Position numbers and translations under genes: made by a program
In this document: in pieces, positions 33,545 through 42,286 of the stretch
Layout of the letters: each line of letters begins with the position of its first letter
How positions within the stretch are numbered: the first letter of the stretch is position 1
DNA from: Pseudoselenomonas ruminantium
GTDB lineage: Bacteria; Bacillota; Negativicutes; Selenomonadales; Selenomonadaceae
Assembly (NCBI GenBank): GCA_015058575.1
Contig: SVBZ01000004.1
Coordinates: 98,355-162,354, forward strand
Reading direction: 5' to 3'
Length of the DNA: 64,000 nucleotides
The notes under the pieces: model-generated
What the model was told of the DNA's origin: nothing
The model's input: only the letters and a program-made list of their open reading frames with translations
The model's database searches: none

Positions 33545-35611
33545 TTAGTCCCAGCCAAGTTTTTGCCGCTGGGCTTCGATGTCAGCGACAATCTGCGCAG
33601 CTAGTGCTTTAGGGTCGGTATTGACATGCATGACGGCGCCGAGGGTGGCTTTCGTATCGTGCTTCAGGAAGCGTTCGACGTTGACAGAGCCCTGAACCGG
33701 CGGCTCTACGCAGTGATAGGAGTCAATGCCAAAGAGCCGGAAGGCCAGCGAGGCGTCAAGTCCTTTTTCGTTGGACCATTCGGGGCTGGCAAAGGCATAA
33801 GGCATGTCCTTGATATCCTTTTGGCTGGCAGATGCAATGCCGCCAAATACCGTCGAAGCGCGCGTGTTGTCGATGCATTCGCCCATATGCCAGACCGGCG
33901 GCAGTTCGTGGGCGGACAGAAACTCCTGCAGGGACTTGCCGGCTTTTGCGGCGCCAGCCTTGCTGCAGAAGCCGAGCTTTAAGAGCGGGAAGGACGCGCA
34001 GCCATTGGTGAAAATCAAGATGTTGTTCTTGAGCAATTCTTCAGCCACATCGACCGTGGCTCGTTCATAGACGACGCGGGGATTGCTGCAGCCGACCATG
34101 TTGACGATGCCGCGAATCTGTCCCGCCTCGAGGGCGCGGGCCAAGGCATGGTAGCCGGGGAACTGCTCGGCGATGTTTTCGGCCGTAAAGCCGACATCGG
34201 CGGTGACTTCGTAAGCGGGGATGAATACCGGGACATCCCGGCGGGCGGCAAAGCTTTCGATGGCGCGGCTCACGATCTTGCGGGCGAGCTTTTCGGTGTC
34301 GCCGATATTGGTGTGATGATGGTCGTAGGCATAGTGCTCAGCACCAGGCAGCCGCGCGGAATCGCTGGTGGTCACCACCGTGGTCTTGAAGCATTTGGCA
34401 ACGTCCATGATGGATGGGAAGACATCCTGCACATCGGCAACCCAGAGATCAAGGGCGCCGGTGCCAAGAACGAGCTCGGCACCGACCGCATTCGAAAGCG
34501 GGATGACGCCCTCGTAGCGGTACATCGCCGACAGGCAGGAGCAGCAGATGCCGTAGAATTGGATGCCTTTGGCCCCGCTCTTTTGGGCGAGCTCGATGAA
34601 TTCCTGCGTGTGGCCGATGCGCACGATTTCGCTGACAAGCGTCGGCAGATGACCGTGGACGGCGATGTTGACATAGCCCTTTTTGAGCGCACCGATATTG
34701 ACCTTGGAGGTAGCCCGGTGGCCTGTGCCGAACATGGCATCGGTGCCGATGTTGGAGGCGACGACACCCGTAAAGCAGAACGACAGGCCGCAGCGCAGGA
34801 ATTGCTTCATGATGCTCTGCCAGTCGCCGTCGGTGCCGACGCCGGTGCGATGATAGGCATCAAAGACTTCGTTATAGGCACTGATGGGCAGGATATCCAA
34901 ATCCTGCCAGACTTTCTGCCGCTCGGCCGGGGCCAGGGCCTTGATGGTTTCATAGTCATCGGGCAGAGCCCGGGAGAGGTCCGCCAGCAGTACATCGGCG
35001 AGCTTGCCCGCCAGGCGCTTGGCGCTTTGGCCCCGCGTTTCGATGCCGAAAGCCTTGCAGACTGCGCGCAGTTTCTTTTCGCCGAGCAAGGGAAGATTGA
35101 GCTTGCCTTCGGCAATGAATTTCAGTGATAAGAGAATTTCCCGGGCATGGACGCCATGCTGGGCCACGCCTGCGGCAGCGCTGCGCAAAAGATTGCGGGC
35201 GACAATGAGGTCGGCATCGGCACCGCAGACGCCGCGCGGGCTTTTTGGCGTAATCTTACAGGGGCCCATGTTGCAAATCTTGCAGCAGACACCGCCGAGG
35301 CCAAACGAACACTGCGGCTTCTGCTGGTCAAAGCGGTCAAACACCGTATCGTGGCCGAGCTGCTCCAGGCGCAGCATCATCTCACGCACCGCAGGGTCCG
35401 GCGTCTGCTCTAAGACATCCTGTTTTGAGGCAAAGGTCTTGCGGTACTCGGCAACGGCTTTCATATAGTCGTTGACACCACCATGCACATGCGGATGCTG
35501 TGGATCGTGGTCATGGGTATGCCAGTCGGCATGTTCATGGACGGTATCGTACTCGTGCGGATGGTTGTGCGGATGGTTGTGTGGATGCTGGTGATGATGA
35601 TTCGTTGACAT
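33545..35611 (-). CDS. cooS: Atypical CooS-family (Ni-CO dehydrogenase-like) protein with His-rich amino terminus
   Basis: 688-aa member of the anaerobic CO dehydrogenase family. Residues 1-43 hold 17 histidines, a likely nickel/zinc-binding tail. B/D-cluster cysteines are at 101, 109, 110, 113, 118 and 129. Aligned by eye to C. hydrogenoformans CODH-II, the C-cluster ligands His321, Cys357, Cys508, Cys538 and Cys579 and the catalytic Lys616 are kept. The position of Cys333 is Asp396 (in DVQDVFPS), and the third His of the proton relay is missing (QHGVHARE). CO oxidation is therefore uncertain. ATG 35611 follows AAAGGAG. A TauABC-type transporter follows. Confidence 0.85.
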   Translation of the reverse strand: MSTNHHHQHPHNHPHNHPHEYDTVHEHADWHTHDHDPQHPHVHGGVNDYMKAVAEYRKTFASKQDVLEQTPDPAVREMMLRLEQLGHDTVFDRFDQQKPQCSFGLGGVCCKICNMGPCKITPKSPRGVCGADADLIVARNLLRSAAAGVAQHGVHAREILLSLKFIAEGKLNLPLLGEKKLRAVCKAFGIETRGQSAKRLAGKLADVLLADLSRALPDDYETIKALAPAERQKVWQDLDILPISAYNEVFDAYHRTGVGTDGDWQSIMKQFLRCGLSFCFTGVVASNIGTDAMFGTGHRATSKVNIGALKKGYVNIAVHGHLPTLVSEIVRIGHTQEFIELAQKSGAKGIQFYGICCSCLSAMYRYEGVIPLSNAVGAELVLGTGALDLWVADVQDVFPSIMDVAKCFKTTVVTTSDSARLPGAEHYAYDHHHTNIGDTEKLARKIVSRAIESFAARRDVPVFIPAYEVTADVGFTAENIAEQFPGYHALARALEAGQIRGIVNMVGCSNPRVVYERATVDVAEELLKNNILIFTNGCASFPLLKLGFCSKAGAAKAGKSLQEFLSAHELPPVWHMGECIDNTRASTVFGGIASASQKDIKDMPYAFASPEWSNEKGLDASLAFRLFGIDSYHCVEPPVQGSVNVERFLKHDTKATLGAVMHVNTDPKALAAQIVADIEAQRQKLGWD

Positions 35612-35708
35612 GTTGACCGCTCCTTTTGACATTTGACATTTGACGATTGACAATCAATTACAACAAAGTAAACATATAGAATAAGTATGAATAGAGGAAT
35701 TGCTTTAT

Positions 35709-35737
35709 ATATTACTGTAAACTTGTAAAGCTGTCAA
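35709..35737 (-). promoter_or_regulatory. Sigma-70-type promoter of the CooS-like operon
   Basis: On the minus strand, TTGACA (35732-35737), a 17-bp spacer and TAATAT (35709-35714), about 100 nt before the coding start. The leader between them is AT-rich and carries several TTGAC motifs near 35590-35655. Confidence 0.7.
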
Positions 35738-35873
35738 TATAAAACATATAAAAAATATCGGAAAACATACAAACTGACTGGTCAATTCGGGCAGGAAATC
35801 GGTGCAGCATGCAGAAGTTATATCCTATAGGAGGTCTTTGCCATCCAATTTGCTTTATTGAGGGAGTTTTTTG

Positions 35874-37013
35874 ATGAACTATGTTGTTATTGCCATTGAT
35901 TCTTTTAAGGGGAGTTTGTCGTCGCTGGCTGCCGGGCAGGTAGCCAGCGATGCGGTGCGGGAGGTCTTTCCGCAGGCGCATGTCGAGATTTTCCCTTTGG
36001 CCGATGGCGGTGAGGGGACGGTCGATACCTTGGTCGAGGGCCTGCAGGGACAAATCGTGCCAGCGGTGGTGACAGGGCCGCTGAAATCACCGGTTAGGAG
36101 CCGCTATGGGTTCGTAGCGGAAAGAAAGCTCGCTGTCATTGAGATGGCTGATGCCGCAGGTCTTCCCATGGTGCCGGAGGAAAAGCGCAATCCTTTGCAG
36201 ACGACGACCTACGGGCTTGGCGAGCTTATCTTGCAGGCAATCGATGCTGGCTGCAGGGATTTTATTATCGGGATAGGCGGCAGTGCGACCAATGATTGCG
36301 GATTGGGGATGCTTACGGCATTAGGTTGGAAATTTCTCAAGGGCGATGGTACAGCTGCCGGCATCTGCGGCGGCAATCTATCGGAGGTGGCAGCTATCGA
36401 CGGGAGCCAGGCCGACGTGCGGCTTAAAGAATGCCGGTTCCGCATCGCCTGTGATGTGACCAATCCGCTTTATGGCCCTAATGGCTGCTCGGCGATATTT
36501 GGCCCGCAGAAGGGCGCAACACCAGAGATGGTTAAAGCGCTCGATGCGGCGGTACATCATTTTGCGGACTTGGCAGAAAAGGAGCTGGGGGGGCTGGGCG
36601 CAGCTGTGCCGGGAGCCGGGGCCGCTGGCGGGCTGGGCTTTGCCTTCCAGACGTTCTTAGGCGGCGAGCTGACGCCAGGCACGGAACTGTGCCTCGAGAC
36701 CATCGGCATCCGTCAGGCACTGGAAAAAGCAGACCTATTGCTTACCGGTGAGGGCCGCATGGACCGGCAGACGGCGATGGGCAAGGGGCCAGCCGGCGTG
36801 GCCCGCTTGGCCCATGCGCTCAATGCGAAAATAAAAACCGTTGCAGTCTGCGGTTGTGCCCTTCCCGATGCCGAGCTTGTCAACCGATATGGCATCGATG
36901 CCTATTTTCCCATCCTGCACATGCCGATGACAGCCGCCGAGGCCATGGCAGAAAAAAATACGCGCCAGAATCTCAGACAAACGGTAATGCAGATTATGCG
37001 GCTGGTAAAATAA
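35874..37013 (+). CDS. Glycerate kinase
   Basis: 379-aa glycerate 2-kinase (GlxK/GarK family) phosphorylating D-glycerate into glycolysis. Signature segments are IAIDSFKGSLSS, FPLADGGEGTVDTL, IEMADAAGLPMV, IIGIGGSATNDCGLGML and LLTGEGRMDRQTAMGKGP. The length is typical. ATG 35874 follows AGGGAG by 7 nt (an overlapping TTG at 35871 is possible). Single gene, convergent with the aldolase gene and separated from it by a terminator. Confidence 0.93.
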   Translation: MNYVVIAIDSFKGSLSSLAAGQVASDAVREVFPQAHVEIFPLADGGEGTVDTLVEGLQGQIVPAVVTGPLKSPVRSRYGFVAERKLAVIEMADAAGLPMVPEEKRNPLQTTTYGLGELILQAIDAGCRDFIIGIGGSATNDCGLGMLTALGWKFLKGDGTAAGICGGNLSEVAAIDGSQADVRLKECRFRIACDVTNPLYGPNGCSAIFGPQKGATPEMVKALDAAVHHFADLAEKELGGLGAAVPGAGAAGGLGFAFQTFLGGELTPGTELCLETIGIRQALEKADLLLTGEGRMDRQTAMGKGPAGVARLAHALNAKIKTVAVCGCALPDAELVNRYGIDAYFPILHMPMTAAEAMAEKNTRQNLRQTVMQIMRLVK

Positions 37014-37087
37014 AAATGACATCTGACCAGTCATTGGGCATCAAAGATGCAACAAATACATATAGCCAAAAATAATCCGTCACAAAA

Positions 37088-37133
37088 AAAGACCTGCAAG
37101 CAAGTCCATTAGAACTTACTTGCAGGTCTTTTA
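37088..37133. terminator. Terminator between glycerate kinase and aldolase genes
   Basis: Arms AAAGACCTGCAAG and CTTGCAGGTCTTT with an inner AAGT/ACTT extension. A- and T-runs on both sides suggest bidirectional use. Confidence 0.8.
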
Positions 37134-37160
37134 CGCTTTAGTTAAGCGACCCGCAACAAA

Positions 37161-38153
37161 TTATTTGTTGATGAGCGCAAGGATTTCCGGTGCACGGCCG
37201 TCGGAACCGAGAACATCTTTGATCTTGTGCTCAACGAGCTCTTTGATGTAGGAGCGGCCATCAGCAACGTACTGACGCGGATCGAAGTGCTCCGGATGAG
37301 CCATGAAGTGCTCACGGATACCAGCCGTGAGAGCCAGGCGCAGGTCGGAGTCGATGTTGATTTTGCAAACTGCGGATTTAGCAGCCTTGCGGAGCTGATC
37401 CTCAGGAATACCAACAGCATCGTCGAGTTTGCCGCCGTTGTCGTTGATGATTTTGACGTACTTCGGAATAACGGAAGAAGCACCATGGAGAACGATCGGG
37501 AACTCAGGAATCTTCTTCTCGATTTCAGCCAGGATGTCGAAACGGAGCTCAGGCGGTACGAGAACGCCATCAGCATTGCGCGTGCACTGCTCCGGTTTGA
37601 ATTTGAATGCGCCATGGGACGTACCGATAGCGATTGCGAGGGAGTCAACGCCAGTCTCTTTGACGAATTCCTCAACCTCTTCCGGCTGCGTGTAAGCTGC
37701 CTCGTGAGCAGCAACCTTTACATCATCCTCGATACCAGCAAGTTTGCCAAGCTCAGCCTCGACGCAAACGCCATGCTCATGAGCGTAAGCAACAACTTCC
37801 TGCGTGCGTTTGATGTTCTCTTTGAAATCATAGTGAGAACCATCGAACATGACAGACGTGAAACCGTCATCGATGCAAGCTTTGCAAGTCTCGAAGTCTG
37901 CGCCGTGGTCGAGGTGCAGAGCAACCGGGATATCGTTGACCTCCAGAGCAGCCTCGACGAGGTGACGGAGATACGGGCCCTTTGCATATTTACGAGCGCC
38001 AGCGGAAGCCTGAAGGATAACCGGGGAATTCAGCTCAGCAGCTGCTTCCGTGATACCCTGGACGATTTCCATGTTGTTGACGTTGAAAGCACCGATAGCG
38101 TAGCCGCCCTCATAAGCTTTCTTGAACATTTCTTTAGTACCGACTAATGGCAT
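37161..38153 (-). CDS. fba: Class II fructose-bisphosphate aldolase
   Basis: 330-aa zinc aldolase interconverting fructose-1,6-bisphosphate with dihydroxyacetone phosphate and glyceraldehyde 3-phosphate. Motifs: AIGAFNVNNMEIVQGI, the zinc/catalytic ALHLDHGADFE, VEAELGKLAG, GTSHGAFKF, LHGASSV and KINIDSDLRLA. Codon choice is unusually A/T-ending at many positions compared with neighbours, as expected of a highly expressed gene. AGGGGGTAATG precedes the start. Monocistronic with its own promoter. Confidence 0.96.
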   Translation of the reverse strand: MPLVGTKEMFKKAYEGGYAIGAFNVNNMEIVQGITEAAAELNSPVILQASAGARKYAKGPYLRHLVEAALEVNDIPVALHLDHGADFETCKACIDDGFTSVMFDGSHYDFKENIKRTQEVVAYAHEHGVCVEAELGKLAGIEDDVKVAAHEAAYTQPEEVEEFVKETGVDSLAIAIGTSHGAFKFKPEQCTRNADGVLVPPELRFDILAEIEKKIPEFPIVLHGASSVIPKYVKIINDNGGKLDDAVGIPEDQLRKAAKSAVCKINIDSDLRLALTAGIREHFMAHPEHFDPRQYVADGRSYIKELVEHKIKDVLGSDGRAPEILALINK

Positions 38154-38177
38154 TTTTCATTACCCCCTAAGTAATTT

Positions 38178-38211
38178 GTTCATGAAATGAACTTGAACTA
38201 GACTCATTATA
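38178..38211 (-). promoter_or_regulatory. fba promoter -10 box and downstream palindrome
   Basis: A consensus -10 TATAAT (38206-38211, minus strand). The perfect palindrome GTTCAT-GAA-ATGAAC (38178-38192) begins about 15 bp downstream, in the early transcribed region. This is a likely repressor site or leader hairpin of the aldolase gene. Confidence 0.55.
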
Positions 38212-38303
38212 TCATAGAAAAGAGTTATGGTGTATAGTCCATTGGTAAATTTTTGAAAATTCTTCAAAACTGATACGAAGCAATAGCAACCATTAGATAT
38301 TGC

Positions 38304-39182
38304 TTATAAAGTCGAAACAATCCGTTGCATGTCGGCAGGCAGCGGTGCTTCGATGCAGATGGCCTGGCCGGTCATTGGATGCGTAAAGCTCAGCCGGCAG
38401 GCGTGCAGGGCCTGCCGGGCTATGCGTTCGCGCGTGCCGCCGTAGAGATCATCGCCGAGGAGCGGATGGCCGAGGTGGGCCATGTGGACACGGATTTGGT
38501 GCGTGCGTCCGGTTTCAAGCGTCAGATGCACGAGGGAAAGCTCGTGATCGGTGCGGAGGGTTTCGTAATGCGTGCGGGCTGCCTGCCCGTCGGGCGAAAC
38601 CTTGCGCAGGATGATGCTTGGCAGGGCGCGGGCAATCGGGGCGTCGACTGTGCCGGCTGGCGGCGTGAGCTCGCCGGGAATCAGGGCGAGGTATTCGCGG
38701 TGGAACGTCTTGATGCCTTTGGGGGAGAGCTTGTACTGGATCTGCGGCTGCTTGGCAATCAGCACGAGGCCGCTCGTCTCGCGGTCAAGCCGGTGCACAG
38801 GATGATAGGCGTGAGCCTCGCCTTGCTGCGCATAATGGAACAGGACGGCGTTGGCCAGCGTGCCGTGTGCTTCCTGTGTCGTCGGGTGGACGAGCTGGCC
38901 CGCAGGCTTGTTGATGACGAGCAGCCATTCATCTTCGTAGCGGATGTCAAGCGGCAGGTCTTCGGCTGCGATATTGCTGGGGCGCAGGATATCGTAGGTC
39001 ACGATGTCGCCGGTCTTGAGCTCTGTGCGCGCCGCGTTGACGAGCTCGCCGTTGACGCGGAAGGTGCCTGAGTGCTTGATGCGTTTCCAGATGGTATTGG
39101 ATATGCCTTGGTTTTGCGCTAAAAAAGCCCTGGCGGGCATAGACGCCAGAGCTTCCGGAAGCGCCACTTCGATGCGTGGCAT
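38304..39182 (-). CDS. RluA-family RNA pseudouridine synthase
   Basis: 292-aa enzyme isomerizing uridine to pseudouridine in rRNA or tRNA. It has an S4-like RNA-binding region (about 15-75), then the catalytic domain with HPVHRLDRETSGLVL and nucleophile Asp133. The end GRTHQIRVHMAHLGHPLLGD is family-typical. Which position it modifies (RluD, RluC or RluA type) cannot be told. It lies 4 nt after uraA and is probably co-transcribed. Confidence 0.9.
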   Translation of the reverse strand: MPRIEVALPEALASMPARAFLAQNQGISNTIWKRIKHSGTFRVNGELVNAARTELKTGDIVTYDILRPSNIAAEDLPLDIRYEDEWLLVINKPAGQLVHPTTQEAHGTLANAVLFHYAQQGEAHAYHPVHRLDRETSGLVLIAKQPQIQYKLSPKGIKTFHREYLALIPGELTPPAGTVDAPIARALPSIILRKVSPDGQAARTHYETLRTDHELSLVHLTLETGRTHQIRVHMAHLGHPLLGDDLYGGTRERIARQALHACRLSFTHPMTGQAICIEAPLPADMQRIVSTL

Positions 39183-39186
39183 ATTC

Positions 39187-40440
39187 TTAGCTGAGCTTTT
39201 CGCCGCGCAGCGAGGCGATAAGGCGGAAGGCGATGGACAGGATGATGGCGACGACCGTTGCCAGGCTCATGCCTTTGAGGGCAATCGTGCCAATCGTGAT
39301 GCTGGCTGTCGAGACGCCAAGGCCCAGGACGATGGAGGTCAGCATGAGGTTGATAGGCTTGTTGTAGTCAATCTTGCTTTCGACGAGCACGCGGATACCC
39401 GAAGCGGCAATGACGCCGAACAGCAGCATCGATACACCGCCCATGACCGGCGTCGGGATGCTCTGGATGATAGCGGCAAGCTTGCCGAGGCACGAGAGGA
39501 GGATGGCAAAGACCGCCGCGCCGCCGATGACCCAGGTCGAGAAGACCTTCGAGATGGCGAGCACGCCGATGTTCTCGCCGTAAGTCGTGTTCGGCGTCGA
39601 GCCGAAGAAGCCCGAGATAATCGTCGAGATACCGTTGCCGAGGATTGACCGGTCAAGTCCCGGGTCCTTGGTAAGATCGGCGTCAACGATGTTGCCCGTG
39701 ACGATCAGATGGCCGACATGCTCAGCGATGACGACAAGGGCTGCCGGCAGGATGATGCAGATGGCATCGAAATTGAAGACCGGCGTGTAGATGGTCGGCA
39801 ATGCGAACCAAGGTGCTTTTTCGACGAGCGTCCAGTCGACCATGCCGCAGAGCGCTGCGATGATATAGCCGCCGACGACGCCTAAGAGGATTGGGATGAT
39901 GGCGAGGAAGCCGCGGAAGGCGACGGAAGCGAAGACCGTGATGGCCAGCGTCATGAGTGAGACGAAAATCGTCGTGCCATCGGCCGGCTTGTCGCCGGTC
40001 AGGCCGGCCATGCCCGCAGCTGTCGGCATGAGCTCAAGGCCGATGACGGCAACGATGGCGCCCATGGCAGCTGGCGGGAAGATGATGTCAATCCACTTGG
40101 TGCCAACCGCGCGGACGAGCAGGCCGACGAGACAGAAGACGATGCCGACGGCGATGAAACCGCCGAGCGCAGCCTCATAGCTGTACTGGCCGAGTACCAG
40201 GAAAACAGGCGAGAGGAAGGCAAAGCTAGAGCCGAGATACGCCGGGATGCGGCCCTTGCAGAGCACGAGGTAGAGGATGGTGCCGATGCCGTTGAAGAGC
40301 AGTACCGTTGCCGGATTGACCTTGAAAAGGATCGGGACGAGCACTGTCGAGCCGAACATAGCAAACAGATGCTGCAGCGAGAGCGGGATGGTTTCGAGAA
40401 GCGGCAGCTTCTCGTCCACGCCAATGGAACGATTACGCAA
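39187..40440 (-). CDS. uraA: Uracil permease (NCS2 family)
   Basis: 417-aa symporter with about 14 membrane segments importing uracil with protons. Family marks: LPLLETIPLSLQHLFAMFGST, the substrate-site AYLGSSFAFLSP, the conserved Glu/His region VVIAEHVGHLIVTG, and NTTYGENIGVLAISKVFS. It starts at TTG 40440, 8 nt after AGGAGTG. Coding bases 39645-39656 are a TTGACCGGTCAA repeat. Uracil rather than xanthine specificity follows from the overall match to UraA. Confidence 0.9.
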   Translation of the reverse strand: MRNRSIGVDEKLPLLETIPLSLQHLFAMFGSTVLVPILFKVNPATVLLFNGIGTILYLVLCKGRIPAYLGSSFAFLSPVFLVLGQYSYEAALGGFIAVGIVFCLVGLLVRAVGTKWIDIIFPPAAMGAIVAVIGLELMPTAAGMAGLTGDKPADGTTIFVSLMTLAITVFASVAFRGFLAIIPILLGVVGGYIIAALCGMVDWTLVEKAPWFALPTIYTPVFNFDAICIILPAALVVIAEHVGHLIVTGNIVDADLTKDPGLDRSILGNGISTIISGFFGSTPNTTYGENIGVLAISKVFSTWVIGGAAVFAILLSCLGKLAAIIQSIPTPVMGGVSMLLFGVIAASGIRVLVESKIDYNKPINLMLTSIVLGLGVSTASITIGTIALKGMSLATVVAIILSIAFRLIASLRGEKLS

Positions 40441-40664
40441 GTGAAAACACTCCTTCTTTACTTATAAAACGAATTATGCCTAAAACAATCTATCATATTA
40501 TGGGACGTATGTCCACTTTTTGCTTACGGTTCAAAAGCGGGCAAGCAGGATGGTTGTTTAGCAGTTTGCAGGGGAAATTGCCTGAAATACAGCTTGATTG
40601 TAACGATGAATCCTAGGATTGTTTCTTGCAAGTGAACAGGTTTACACAAATTTGCGATTTTCGG
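40441..40664. other. Intergenic region between divergent uraA and lysC
   Basis: About 330 bp without a gene up to the lysC start. I see no PyrR-type attenuator, no lysine riboswitch core and no terminator. Only the lysC promoter (40665-40693) stands out; the uraA promoter is not clear. Confidence 0.5.
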
Positions 40665-40693
40665 TAGACATGTGATTTTTTTTCCTGTATAAT
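40665..40693 (+). promoter_or_regulatory. Promoter of the aspartate kinase gene
   Basis: TAGACA (40665-40670), a 17-bp spacer and a perfect TATAAT (40688-40693), about 80 bp before the coding start. Confidence 0.75.
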
Positions 40694-40775
40694 ATGTTTC
40701 GATTAAAAGATAAATAAAACAAGACCGTGGTTACTTTGTTAAGGATGACTGCGTGTTGTGTTTAGGGGGAGAATC

Positions 40776-42005
40776 ATGGCACTTATTGTAAAGAAGTTCG
40801 GTGGCAGTTCGGTGGCTACCACGGAAAAAATCCTGAATGTTGCCAAGCGTGTTCTCGGCGAGAAGCAGCCGGGAGACCAGATTGTCATGGTCGTATCGGC
40901 GATGGGTGATACGACGGATGACCTCATCGCCTTGGCGGAAGGCATCAACAAGAATCCGTATCAGTACACGCGTGAGATGGATATGCTGCTGACGACTGGC
41001 GAGCAGCAGTCAATTGCCCTGCTGGCGATGGCTTTCAAGACGCTCGGCCATCCGGCTGTTTCGCTTACTGGCCCGATGGCCGGTATGAAGACGAACTCGG
41101 TGCATACGAAAGGCCGCATTGTGGATATCACGCCGGAGCGCGTGCATCAGGAGCTCGCTAAGGGCAATATCGTGGTCGTTGCCGGTTTCCAGGGTGCCAA
41201 TGAGATCGGCGATCCGGTGACGCTTGGCCGTGGCGGTTCGGATACCTCGGCTGTCGCGCTGGCAGGTGCGCTCAAGGCCGATACCTGCGAGATCTTTACC
41301 GATGTCGATGGCGTCTACTCGGCTGACCCGCGCATCGTCAAGGGTGCCCGCAAGATGAAGGAAATCACTTACAACGAGATGCTGGAGATGGCACGCCTTG
41401 GTGCGGGCGTCATGCAGCCGCGTTCGGTGGAGATGGGCGAGTATTTCCATATCCCCATCCATGTCCGTTCGACATTCACGACTACGCCAGGTACGATCAT
41501 TAGGGAGGATTATACGATGGAAGATAAAGATTTTGCTATCCGGGGCGTTGCCCATGACGAGAAAGTTGCAAAGATTGCCGTACTTGGCATTCCGAATACG
41601 CCGGGTATTGCGCATGAGATTTTCTCGGCGCTCGCTGCTGCCAACATCGATGTCGACATGATCGTCCAGAGCATCCGCAACATCGAAAAGAACGTCACGG
41701 ATATGGTCTTTACGGTAGCATCGACCGATCTGGCGGAGGCCAAGAAAGTCGTCGATGGCGTAGCCGATAAGCTCAGTGCTGTCGCCGTTCTCATCGAGGA
41801 AGATGTAGCCAAGGTGTCCATCGTCGGCGCTGGCATGCTCGGCAATCCGGGCACGGCTGCGCGCATGTTCGGCGCACTCTCGCAGGCTGGTATCAACATC
41901 GATATCATCAGCACGTCAGAAATCAGCATTTCCTGCCTCGTCAAGGGCTCGCAGCTCAAGGAAGCAGTCAATGCCATCCACGATGAATTCTTCCCGGTAA
42001 AATAA
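40776..42005 (+). CDS. lysC: Aspartate kinase
   Basis: 409-aa monofunctional aspartokinase, first step of the lysine/threonine/methionine pathway. The kinase domain starts IVKKFGGSSVATTEKI and has TLGRGGSDTSAVALA and IFTDVDGVYSADPRIV. Two ACT domains for feedback control occupy about 265-409 (VLGIPNTPGIAHEIFSALAAANIDVDMI; IVGAGMLGNPGTAARMFGALSQAGINIDII). AGGGGGAGAATC precedes ATG 40776. Monocistronic; no lysine riboswitch was seen in the leader. Confidence 0.96.
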   Translation: MALIVKKFGGSSVATTEKILNVAKRVLGEKQPGDQIVMVVSAMGDTTDDLIALAEGINKNPYQYTREMDMLLTTGEQQSIALLAMAFKTLGHPAVSLTGPMAGMKTNSVHTKGRIVDITPERVHQELAKGNIVVVAGFQGANEIGDPVTLGRGGSDTSAVALAGALKADTCEIFTDVDGVYSADPRIVKGARKMKEITYNEMLEMARLGAGVMQPRSVEMGEYFHIPIHVRSTFTTTPGTIIREDYTMEDKDFAIRGVAHDEKVAKIAVLGIPNTPGIAHEIFSALAAANIDVDMIVQSIRNIEKNVTDMVFTVASTDLAEAKKVVDGVADKLSAVAVLIEEDVAKVSIVGAGMLGNPGTAARMFGALSQAGINIDIISTSEISISCLVKGSQLKEAVNAIHDEFFPVK

Positions 42006-42083
42006 GCCATAACCGCGCTCTGGCGGGCCAGCAGCTTTGCTGGCTCTTCCAGGGCCTTCTTTATGCCTTCTTGGCGCTCTTCG

Positions 42084-42133
42084 TTGACAAGTCACTTTGA
42101 CAAGTCAATTTGACCCGTCAGTTGACTTGTCAA
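42084..42133. repeat. Tandem array of four TTGAC-NN-GTCAA palindromes
   Basis: TTGACAAGTCAC (42084), TTGACAAGTCAA (42097), TTGACCCGTCAG (42110) and TTGACTTGTCAA (42122) follow one another at a pitch of 13, 13 and 12 bp between lysC and an aminotransferase gene. No spacers, so not a CRISPR. Confidence 0.85.
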
Positions 42134-42286
42134 ATAGAAATATTGTATACATACAGCTGTGCGGGTAGACAGGACAGCAAAGAACAGTTATTATAGTATT
42201 TGTACGAATTATAGTGCTTATTGCGAAAAAAGCTGGGCACATAATGAAAAACGAAAGCTTTATGATTTGAAAGGGGTACTATTCCG

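Noticed and set aside
37142..37714. Alternative minus-strand frame inside the aldolase gene
   Set aside because: Ser/Arg/Leu-rich shadow of fba with no family motif; the aldolase frame is certain.
40441..40775. Lysine riboswitch before aspartokinase
   Set aside because: The leader after the promoter is only about 75 nt and has none of the conserved core.
42084..42133. CRISPR-like repeat array
   Set aside because: Repeats are 12-bp palindromes separated by 0-1 bp; no spacers and no cas genes.
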